Notes under the pieces: model-generated | Seen by the model: the letters and a program-made list of their open reading frames with translations, nothing else | Database searches by the model: none | Told to the model about the DNA's origin: nothing | In this document: positions 33,479-39,977 of the stretch, piece by piece | How positions within the stretch are numbered: the stretch's first letter is position 1 | How the letters are laid out: each line of letters starts with the position of its first letter | Assembly: GCF_001625085.1 (NCBI RefSeq) | Contig: NZ_BDAW01000091.1 | Location: 1 to 39,977, forward strand | Reading direction: 5' to 3' | Source of the DNA: Nocardia acidivorans NBRC 108247 | Lineage (GTDB): Bacteria > Actinomycetota > Actinomycetes > Mycobacteriales > Mycobacteriaceae | Length of the DNA: 39,977 nucleotides | Made by a program: the position numbers and the translations under genes

Positions 33479-34999
33479 ATGACGCAGTACGTCGGAGCCA
33501 TCGATCAAGGCACGACCTCCACGCGATTCATGGTGTTCGACCACGGCGGCAATGTGGTTGCCCGCCATCAACTCGAACATGAGCAGATCATGCCGCATGC
33601 CGGTTGGGTGGAACACAATCCGGACGAGATCTGGGAGCGCACCCGCACCGTCATCAAGAGCGCCCTCGCGGGCGCCCGGCTCACCGCGAGCGATCTGACC
33701 GCCGTCGGCGTCACCAATCAGCGCGAGACCACCATTGTCTGGAACCGCCGCACCGGACGCCCGTATTACAACGCCATCGTCTGGCAGGACACCCGCACCG
33801 ATCGCATCATCGCCGAGTTGAACAAGGCCGGGCACGGCGATCTCATCCGCCGCAAGGCCGGACTGCCGCCCGCACCGTACTTCTCCGGCGGCAAACTGAA
33901 GTGGATCCTGGAGAATGTGCCCGGCGTGCGCGAAGACGCCGAAAAGGGCGACGCGCTCTTCGGCACCCCCGACTCCTGGCTGATCTGGAATCTCACCGGC
34001 GGCGCGCGCGGCGGGGTGCACATCACCGATCCCACCAATGCCTCGCGGACCATGCTCATGGACCTGGAAACCCTGGACTGGGACGAGGAACTGTTGCGGG
34101 TCTTCGGAATTCCGCGCGCCATGCTGCCCGCCATCGCGCCGTCGTCCAATCCGGCCGGGTTCGGCACCACCAATCCGGACGGGCCGTTCAAGGGTGCGGT
34201 CACCATCGCGGGCGTCCTCGGCGATCAGCAGGCCGCCACCGTCGGGCAGGTGTGCTTCCGCCCGGGTGAGGCCAAGAACACCTACGGCACAGGGAATTTC
34301 CTGATGCTCAATACCGGTACCGATATTGTGCACTCCGAGCACGGACTGTTGACCACCGTCGCCTACCAGTTCGGCGACGAGAAGCCGGTGTACGCGCTCG
34401 AAGGATCGATCGCGGTCACCGGATCGGCCGTGCAGTGGCTGCGCGATCAACTCGGAATCATCTCCGGCGCTTCCCAAATGGAGCGCCTGGCGAGCCAGGT
34501 CAAGGATACCGGCGGGGTGTACTTCGTCCCCGCGTTCTCCGGACTCTTCGCACCGTACTGGCGGCCGGACGCGCGCGGCGCGATCATCGGGCTCTCCCGG
34601 TACAGCAATAATGCCCACTTGGCCAGGGCCACACTGGAATCCATCTGCTACCAGACCCGCGATGTGGTCGAGGCCATGCAACGCGATTCTGGGGTGAAAC
34701 TGGCGACCCTGCGGGTGGACGGCGGCGTCACCGCCAATGAACTCGCCATGCAGATCCAGGCCGATTTCCTCGGCGTACCGGTTTCGCGGCCCATGGTGCC
34801 CGAGACCACCGCGCTCGGGGCCGCGTACGCCGCGGGCCTGGCCGTCGGATTCTGGAACAACACGGACGAACTCGTCGCCAACTGGCACGAGGACAAACGC
34901 TGGCAGCCGACCTGGAGCGAGGAACAGCGCGAGCGCGGGTACACCCGCTGGCTCAAAGCGGTGTCACGAACCCTCGACTGGGTCGATATCGACGACTGA
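33479..34999 (+). CDS. glpK: glycerol kinase, copy 2
   Basis: This 506-residue FGGY kinase is the canonical glycerol kinase of the region. It begins MTQYVGAIDQGTTSTRFMV and has NQRETTIVWNRRTG, WQDTRTDRI, the ATP-binding YGTGNFLMLNTG and a GVTANELAMQIQADFLG block. The ATG 33479 has AAAGGA five bases upstream. It is followed after 47 bp by glpD on the same strand, forming a kinase-dehydrogenase unit that takes glycerol to dihydroxyacetone phosphate. It lies divergent from the iclR-glpK unit across the CCGTTCG palindrome. The upstream extension of the frame is antisense to iclR and is not coding. Confidence 0.95.
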   Translation: MTQYVGAIDQGTTSTRFMVFDHGGNVVARHQLEHEQIMPHAGWVEHNPDEIWERTRTVIKSALAGARLTASDLTAVGVTNQRETTIVWNRRTGRPYYNAIVWQDTRTDRIIAELNKAGHGDLIRRKAGLPPAPYFSGGKLKWILENVPGVREDAEKGDALFGTPDSWLIWNLTGGARGGVHITDPTNASRTMLMDLETLDWDEELLRVFGIPRAMLPAIAPSSNPAGFGTTNPDGPFKGAVTIAGVLGDQQAATVGQVCFRPGEAKNTYGTGNFLMLNTGTDIVHSEHGLLTTVAYQFGDEKPVYALEGSIAVTGSAVQWLRDQLGIISGASQMERLASQVKDTGGVYFVPAFSGLFAPYWRPDARGAIIGLSRYSNNAHLARATLESICYQTRDVVEAMQRDSGVKLATLRVDGGVTANELAMQIQADFLGVPVSRPMVPETTALGAAYAAGLAVGFWNNTDELVANWHEDKRWQPTWSEEQRERGYTRWLKAVSRTLDWVDIDD

Positions 35000-35046
35000 C
35001 GCCGCTGCCACCCCCGACTGAAAACACCGATAACAAGGAGATTTTC

Positions 35047-36726
35047 GTGTCCGCACAACTGGATCCCGCCTACCGCACCCGGGCCATCGATGCGCTCGGC
35101 GACACCGAGATCGATGTCCTCGTCATCGGTGGCGGTGTCACCGGCGCGGGGGCCGCCCTGGATGCCGCCTCGCGCGGGCTGTCCGTCACCCTGGTGGAGG
35201 CGCGCGACTTCGCCGCGGGCACCTCGAGCCGATCGTCCAAACTCATCCACGGCGGTCTGCGCTATCTCGAACAGCTCGACTTCGCCTTGGTGCGTGAGGC
35301 TTTGAAGGAACGCGGGCTGCTGCTGAACAAGCTGGCGCCGCATCTGGTGCACCCGGTGCCATTCCTGTTCCCCCTGCAGCATCGGGTGTGGGAGCGCGCG
35401 TACATCGGCGCGGGCGTGGCGCTGTACGACACGCTCGGCGGAGCGCGCGCGGTGCCCATGCACCGGCACCTGACCCGCACCGGCGCACTGGAATTGGCCC
35501 CCGCGCTGAAGGACGACGCCATGACCGGCGCGATCAAGTACTACGACGCGCAGGTCGATGACGCCCGGCACACCATGACCCTGGCGCGCACCGCCGCCCG
35601 GCACGGTGCGACCGTGCTGACCCGGACCAAGGTCACCGGACTGCTGCGCGACGGCGAACAGGTCGTGGGCGCGAAGGTGATGGACCTGGAAACCGGTCTG
35701 GAACATACGATTCGGGCGCGCACGGTGATCAGCGCGACCGGCGTGTGGACCGACGACATGATCAAGATGACCGGGGTGGAGTTCCCGTTCCACGTGCGCA
35801 TGTCCAAGGGCGTGCACATCATGGTGCCGCGCGAACGACTGAATATGAACACCGGTCTGATCATGCGCACCGAGAAATCCGTGCTGTTCGTCATTCCGTG
35901 GGCCGAGCACTGGATCATCGGCACCACCGATACCGACTGGTCGCTGGACAAGAACCATCCGACCGCCAGCGCCGCGGATGTGCAGTACATCCTCGATCAC
36001 GTGAATTCGCTACTGCGCGAACCGCTTACGCGCGCCGATATCGTCGGTACCTACGCCGGACTGCGGCCGCTCATGACCGGGGCCTCCAAGGAGACCTCCA
36101 AGCTGTCGCGCGAACACGCGGTCGCCGAACCGGCTCCGGGCCTGTTCGTCATCGCGGGCGGCAAGTACACCACCTATCGGGTGATGGCCGCCGATGTGGT
36201 CGATGCCGCCGCCGCCCGCCTGGGCAGTGACGCACCGCCCTCGGTGACCGCGGATCTGCCGCTGCTCGGCGCGGTCGGCTACCAGGACATGCTGGACGAT
36301 GCCCGCGGGGTGGCGGCCCGCGCCGATCTGCCGCTGGAGACCGTGCACCATCTGCTCGGGCGCTACGGTTCGCTCACCGAGGCTGTCTTCGACCTCATCG
36401 CGGCCGTTCCCGAACTGCGCGAACCGATTCCGGGTGCGGAGGACTACCTGGCCGCCGAGGCCGTGTACGCCGCCACCCACGAGGGCGCACTGCACCTGGA
36501 CGATGTGCTGACCCGCCGCACCCGCATCTCCATCGAGGTGCCGGACCGCGGGCTGAAGGCGGCCCCGGAGATCGCGCGACTCATCGCACCGCATCTGGGC
36601 TGGGACGCCGACCGCACCAATGCCGAGATCAACCAGTACTACGACCGGGTGCACGCCGAACTCGCCGCCAACGAGGCGAACGACGACGAAGCGGCCAACG
36701 CCGCGCGCCTGCTCGCCGCCGGCTAG
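35047..36726 (+). CDS. glpD: glycerol-3-phosphate dehydrogenase (FAD-dependent)
   Basis: This 559-residue enzyme oxidises glycerol 3-phosphate to dihydroxyacetone phosphate and passes electrons to the quinone pool at the membrane surface. The N-terminal FAD motif is VIGGGVTGAGAALDAASRG (residues 26-44). The family blocks GTSSRSSKLIHGGLRYLE and IVGTYAGLRPLM, and a C-terminal DUF-type helical domain, are all present. The GTG at 35047 has AAGGAG six to seven bases upstream. The C-terminus ends in an Ala/Asn-rich tail. A strong hairpin follows 14 bp after the stop. Confidence 0.95.
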   Translation: MSAQLDPAYRTRAIDALGDTEIDVLVIGGGVTGAGAALDAASRGLSVTLVEARDFAAGTSSRSSKLIHGGLRYLEQLDFALVREALKERGLLLNKLAPHLVHPVPFLFPLQHRVWERAYIGAGVALYDTLGGARAVPMHRHLTRTGALELAPALKDDAMTGAIKYYDAQVDDARHTMTLARTAARHGATVLTRTKVTGLLRDGEQVVGAKVMDLETGLEHTIRARTVISATGVWTDDMIKMTGVEFPFHVRMSKGVHIMVPRERLNMNTGLIMRTEKSVLFVIPWAEHWIIGTTDTDWSLDKNHPTASAADVQYILDHVNSLLREPLTRADIVGTYAGLRPLMTGASKETSKLSREHAVAEPAPGLFVIAGGKYTTYRVMAADVVDAAAARLGSDAPPSVTADLPLLGAVGYQDMLDDARGVAARADLPLETVHHLLGRYGSLTEAVFDLIAAVPELREPIPGAEDYLAAEAVYAATHEGALHLDDVLTRRTRISIEVPDRGLKAAPEIARLIAPHLGWDADRTNAEINQYYDRVHAELAANEANDDEAANAARLLAAG

Positions 36727-36740
36727 GTCCGCAAGTGCAC

Positions 36741-36774
36741 GTGGGGTGTCATCTCTCGGAAGGTGACACCCCAC
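36741..36774 (+). terminator. hairpin after glpD
   Basis: GTGGGGTGTCA (36741-36751) pairs perfectly with TGACACCCCAC (36764-36774) around a 12-base loop. It lies 14 bp after the glpD stop. There is no T-run, so it may be a weak terminator or an mRNA-stabilising stem. Confidence 0.5.
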
Positions 36775-36948
36775 TTCACGTTCGACACCACCGTGGCCGA
36801 CGATGGGGTCATATTGGTCAGCACTTCCGAAGCCGATCTGTTCGAGCGATCCCGGGGACGCCTGGAGGCGATCGCCTATCGGCTGCTGGCGGGCTTAAGC
36901 GCGTGTTTCCAGAGATTTGCCGAAGTCACAACCGTAGAGTCTGATTAG
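36763..36948 (+). pseudogene. N-terminal remnant of an ECF sigma factor
   Basis: A 61-codon frame from GTG 36763 encodes LFERSRGRLEAIAYRLLAG, which matches the first helix of region 2 in SigJ-type ECF sigma factors, where the sequence would normally continue into the AEDAVQ segment. It is cut after AYRLLAG and the last 17 codons are unrelated. The start lies inside the hairpin after glpD and has no ribosome binding site. It is probably a truncated relic, not expressed. Confidence 0.55.
36916..36944 (+). promoter_or_regulatory. predicted glpF promoter
   Basis: TTGCCG (36916-36921) and TCTGAT (36939-36944) are spaced by 17 bp, with the start expected near 36951, about 40 nt before the glpF ATG. 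Both elements match the consensus at four of six positions. Confidence 0.4.
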
Positions 36949-36991
36949 GTATGGCCGCGATAGCGGACCGGACCCTGATCGGAGGCTAACC

Positions 36992-37819
36992 ATGGGCTTC
37001 AGCTCGATATTCGTAAGTGAGGCGCTCGGCACAGGAATACTCATCCTGCTCGGCGCCGGAGTCGTAGCCAATGCATTGCTCGCCAAATCCAAGGGTTTCG
37101 ACGGCGGCTGGCTGCTCATTACGTTCGGCTGGGGTCTGGGTGTTTTCGCGGGCGTGTACGTCGCGTACAAGACCGGCGGGCATCTCAATCCCGCTGTCAC
37201 CATCGGCAATCTCTTCGCGGGGGCCGAGGAGTACGCGCCGGGCGTGCCGGTCACCTTCGGCAATACCGTCGCCTACCTGACCGGTCAGCTGGTCGGCGCG
37301 TTCCTCGGCGCGTGCGCGGCCTTCGCTGCCTACAAGCGGCATTTCGACGCCGAGCCGGATGAGGCCAAGAAACTGGCCGTCTTCTCCACCGGCCCGGCCA
37401 TCCGCTCGTACCAATGGAATTTCCTGACCGAGGTGATCGCCACCTTCGCGCTGGTGTTCGTGATTCTCGCCTTCGGTCACACCCCGAGCGGGCTGGGCCC
37501 GCTGGCGGCGGCGCTGCTGGTCGTCGGGATCGGCGCCTCGCTGGGCGGACCCACCGGATACGCCATCAATCCGGCCCGCGATCTGGGTCCGCGCATCGCC
37601 TATGCGCTGCTGCCCACCGGTCACACGGGCAGTGTTCTTCCCGAACGGGTTCCGGCCGAGCGCGGCGCGGGCGGTATGGCCGAGCGCGTCGAGGAGCAGT
37701 TGCCCGCACAGGCCGGCGCACAGCATAAGAACGCCGACTGGGCCTACGCCTGGGTACCGGTGCTCGGACCGCTGGTCGGCGGTGCGCTCGCGGGCCTGGT
37801 GGCGCAGCTCTACCTGTGA
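36992..37819 (+). CDS. glpF: aquaglyceroporin (glycerol facilitator)
   Basis: This 275-residue MIP-family channel lets glycerol cross the membrane by diffusion. It has six hydrophobic segments and both pore motifs: GGHLNPAVT near residue 62 and GYAINPARDLGPR near 190, whose Asp after NPAR marks the glycerol-conducting subgroup. A charged insertion of about 35 residues (from GHTGSVLPERV to QHKNADW) separates the second motif from the last helix, where E. coli GlpF has a short loop. The ATG 36992 has GGAGG seven bases upstream. It sits downstream of glpK-glpD but with its own predicted promoter. Confidence 0.93.
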   Translation: MGFSSIFVSEALGTGILILLGAGVVANALLAKSKGFDGGWLLITFGWGLGVFAGVYVAYKTGGHLNPAVTIGNLFAGAEEYAPGVPVTFGNTVAYLTGQLVGAFLGACAAFAAYKRHFDAEPDEAKKLAVFSTGPAIRSYQWNFLTEVIATFALVFVILAFGHTPSGLGPLAAALLVVGIGASLGGPTGYAINPARDLGPRIAYALLPTGHTGSVLPERVPAERGAGGMAERVEEQLPAQAGAQHKNADWAYAWVPVLGPLVGGALAGLVAQLYL

Positions 37820-37903
37820 TCGCACGCCGTCGGGCAGCGAATGTCAGTGTGCCTTGCTAGCTTTCGCGGCGTAAATCGTTGACGGAAGCTTGGAGCGCGG
37901 CGC

Positions 37904-39328
37904 ATGACCACCGGGGAAACCACCTATCTCGAACTGTCGCATGACAGCGGTTCGGCACATAAGTTCTATGAGGTCGTCGTCGCGGGCACGCAGGTGACCA
38001 TTCGCTACGGCCGGATCGGGGAGTCCGGACAGGTCAAGGTGAGTTCCTTTGCCAGCGTGGACAAAGCGCGCGCGGCGGCGGCCAGGAAGGTCGGCGAGAA
38101 AGTGCGCAAGGGCTACACGCCCGCCGTCATGGGTGCGCGCGGCAAGCGCCCGGTCACCCGGCGCGCCATCGTCTCCCAGCGCTCCACCGCGAAATCGGCC
38201 CCGGTGCTGTGGACCTTCGATTCCGGTGCGGCCGCGTTCGGCATCTTCGTGGACGAGCGGCGCTGCTGGGTCGGCAATGAGAGCGGGGATGTCTTCACCC
38301 TCACCCCCGACGGCGCGGTGACCGGCCGGTTCCGGCTCCCCGATGCGGTGAAATGCATTGTGGCCGATGACTTCTGGATCTATGCGGGCTGTGACGACGG
38401 CCGCGTCTACGATCTGTCCGGCAAGGTGCCGCGCGCCGCCTACGACATCGCGGCCAATGTCGACATCTACTGGCTCGATATCCACGACGGCATTCTCGGG
38501 GTCTCCGATCGCGAGGGCGGCCTCACCGTCATCGACCACGAGGAGGAGTCGCTGTGGACGCGGCGCAGCACCGGCAATTCCGGCTGGATGGTGCGCATCG
38601 ACAATGACGGTGTGTACCACGGTCATTCGGACGGCGTCACCAAATACGACCTGGACAGCGGCGTCAACGAGTGGCAGGTGCGGACCGGCGGCGCGGTGCT
38701 GTTCGGCTGGCAGGAAGCCGATTCGGTCTACGCGGGCACCAGTCACAACCAGGTGCGCATGGTCGCCAAGAACGGCCAGGCCGATCGCGCCTACCAGTGC
38801 GATGCGTCGGTATTCTCCTGCGCCACTTCACCGGACGGCCGCTATGTCTTCGCGGGCGACAACTACTCCTCGGTGTACTGCTTCGATTCTCAGGGGCAGC
38901 GACTGTGGAAGCTCGGCACGGGCTGCGGTTCGGCGTACTCCATGCAGTACCACGATGAGAAGCTATACCTGGTCACCACCAGCGGCTCCCTGGCCTGCCT
39001 GGATGTGAGCGAGGCCGCAATCCACAATGCCGAACAGGGCGTGCTGCCGCAGACGCTGTCGGTGAAGGCTCCGGAGATGTCCGCCGTAACCCCCAGTGCC
39101 ACGGTCGAAGTGGCGGTGGACGCGGGCGACGGCATTGTCGTGGAATGCGTCAACGACGGCGGCAACCTGCGCGTGCACGTGGTCTCCCCCGGCTATCAGC
39201 GCGGCTGGAATGTGCAGTTCCCGCGCGAGATCCGCCAGGCGGGCGCGCGCTACGTGGTCGACGCGGTATCGGAATCGGCGCGCGGGGGCTTCTACCGCGT
39301 ACGCGGTGATATCCGCCGACTGCGCTGA
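37904..39328 (+). CDS. WGR domain fused to a beta-propeller
   Basis: This 474-residue protein begins with a WGR domain (residues 1-75: YLELSHDSGSAHKFYEV, then IRYGRIGESGQ), a module found in PARPs and bacterial MolR-type proteins that is linked to nucleic-acid binding. Residues about 100-370 contain repeats of the type W-x-G-x-x-G-D-V-x-x-L that are typical of PQQ/WD-like propellers, for example CWVGNESGDVFTLTPDG and YAGCDDGRVYDLSG. The last 80 residues are a beta-rich module of unknown type. There is no signal peptide or membrane segment. The ATG 37904 has TTGGAG eight bases upstream. It is likely transcribed alone. Function unknown. Confidence 0.85.
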   Translation: MTTGETTYLELSHDSGSAHKFYEVVVAGTQVTIRYGRIGESGQVKVSSFASVDKARAAAARKVGEKVRKGYTPAVMGARGKRPVTRRAIVSQRSTAKSAPVLWTFDSGAAAFGIFVDERRCWVGNESGDVFTLTPDGAVTGRFRLPDAVKCIVADDFWIYAGCDDGRVYDLSGKVPRAAYDIAANVDIYWLDIHDGILGVSDREGGLTVIDHEEESLWTRRSTGNSGWMVRIDNDGVYHGHSDGVTKYDLDSGVNEWQVRTGGAVLFGWQEADSVYAGTSHNQVRMVAKNGQADRAYQCDASVFSCATSPDGRYVFAGDNYSSVYCFDSQGQRLWKLGTGCGSAYSMQYHDEKLYLVTTSGSLACLDVSEAAIHNAEQGVLPQTLSVKAPEMSAVTPSATVEVAVDAGDGIVVECVNDGGNLRVHVVSPGYQRGWNVQFPREIRQAGARYVVDAVSESARGGFYRVRGDIRRLR

Positions 39329-39370
39329 ACCGCGTCGAATTCCCTTGCGGCCCAGCGGGCAGCGGCCCGA

Positions 39371-39874
39371 TCAGATGCCGATGCTGAACAGCTCGCCCGG
39401 GGTCGCGCCGAGCGCCACGAAATGCTGCTGCGGAACCTCTACGAAGATGGCGCGACTGGTGGCGATGACGGTATCGCCGTCGGTCAGCACGGCATCGATG
39501 AAGAGTTTGCGGCCCTCCCGCGCACTGAGCTGAGATGTGACGATCAATTCACGCCCCAGTCGGGCCGGGGCCGCGAAGTTCACGTCGAGCTTCACCGTGA
39601 CGGCAGGCCGCCGCAGCGGCATCAGAATGGATCCGGAGGCTTCATCCAGCGCGGCGGCGACAATACCGCCGTGCGCCACCCCGGGCGCGCCCTGATGTCG
39701 CTCATCCATGGTGAAGGTGCCGCGCACGGTATCGCCGCGGCGTTCGAACACAATGCGCGGCGACGCCGGATTCGAGGGTCCGCAGCCGAAACACCCCGGG
39801 TGGTGCGGTGGGAACGACCCCTGCGCGAAGAGCTCCCCGAGCGGCAGCGGCGCCGATGCGCGATCGTGTTCCAT
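39371..39874 (-). CDS. PaaI-type hotdog-fold thioesterase
   Basis: This 167-residue hotdog protein has the PaaI-family active-site motif HGGIVAAALDEASG (His68-Gly-Gly, acidic Asp77/Glu78) and a preceding PGCFGCGPSNP motif that is common in actinobacterial members. Such enzymes hydrolyse acyl- or aryl-CoA thioesters. The ATG 39874 sits directly after CGGGAG with no spacing, so the ribosome binding site is odd. A TTAACT lies 7 bases before the ATG and could be the -10 of a leaderless transcript. It is convergent with the WGR gene (42 bp gap). Confidence 0.85.
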   Translation of the reverse strand: MEHDRASAPLPLGELFAQGSFPPHHPGCFGCGPSNPASPRIVFERRGDTVRGTFTMDERHQGAPGVAHGGIVAAALDEASGSILMPLRRPAVTVKLDVNFAAPARLGRELIVTSQLSAREGRKLFIDAVLTDGDTVIATSRAIFVEVPQQHFVALGATPGELFSIGI

Positions 39875-39928
39875 CTCCCGAAGTTAACCCACATTCGCCC
39901 GCAAAGCGAGAAATGGGAGGGTCGCGGC

Positions 39929-39965
39929 AAAAGCGCCGCGCCGGTCATGGACCCGGCGCGGCGCT
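39929..39965 (-). terminator. terminator of a minus-strand gene beyond the right edge
   Basis: AGCGCCGCGCCGG (39932-39944) pairs perfectly with CCGGCGCGGCGCT (39953-39965), a 13-bp stem with an 8-base loop. The minus strand continues into TTTTG. The only gene it could end starts to the right of the window. Confidence 0.75.
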
Positions 39966-39977
39966 GTCTCGGGGCGG

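Noticed and set aside
33341..34888. A 515-codon minus-strand open frame
   Set aside because: It mirrors the second glycerol kinase and reads as low-complexity Gly/Asp/His-rich sequence.
34648..36000. A 450-codon minus-strand open frame
   Set aside because: It is a shadow of glpD with no recognisable domain.

Overview
The window is high-GC actinobacterial DNA with dense gene packing and many 4-base start/stop overlaps. A KasA/KasB-type beta-ketoacyl synthase, a FadD32-type fatty-acyl-AMP ligase, an acyl-ACP desaturase, a FadD15-type acyl-CoA ligase and a KshB-like reductase all point to a mycolic-acid-forming member of the Mycobacteriales. Nocardia or a close relative fits best; this is inferred from protein families, not from a database search.

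Left part (1-7.1 kb, minus strand): a FadD15-like acyl-CoA ligase, then a tightly coupled five-gene unit. In transcription order this unit encodes a ThDP-dependent enzyme, an SRPBCC-fold protein, an atypical KAS III-like enzyme, a HisC-fold aminotransferase and an OhrR-type redox MarR regulator. It looks like a small biosynthetic operon that I cannot match to a known pathway, and it is the main candidate for an undescribed system. Next (7.2-10.5 kb) come a frame-disrupted Lrp/AsnC regulator and, divergent from it, an MFS transporter coupled to an M20 amidohydrolase.

10.5-17.1 kb (minus strand): a six-gene operon for oxidative lipid chemistry. It holds two tandem PF10118 proteins with ferritin-like motifs, a Baeyer-Villiger-type monooxygenase, an SDR, a KshB-like ferredoxin reductase and a serine hydrolase. 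A TetR remnant lies divergent to it. A YeiH-type transporter with a tiny membrane ORF in front of it, a secretory-lipase-family hydrolase and an FMN reductase follow. Near-identical 11-bp palindromes (YGTCCCRGACA) lie upstream of the ThDP operon, the oxidative operon and the lipase, suggesting one shared regulator.

20.7-25.5 kb: a DHA2-type MFS exporter behind two CATACCC/GGGTATG operators, a DUF574 methyltransferase, a PAS-GGDEF diguanylate cyclase without an I-site, and a secreted DUF5995-like protein. 25.5-30.2 kb: a FadD32-like ligase and a KasA-like synthase divergent from an acyl-ACP desaturase, a module for long-chain or meromycolate-type lipids.

30.2-37.8 kb: a glycerol region with an IclR regulator, two glycerol kinases, GlpD and GlpF, plus a DUF72 protein and an ECF sigma-factor remnant. 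The right end holds a WGR/beta-propeller fusion protein and a PaaI-type thioesterase, then a terminator for a minus-strand gene beyond the edge. I saw no tRNA, rRNA, CRISPR array, insertion sequence or phage gene.
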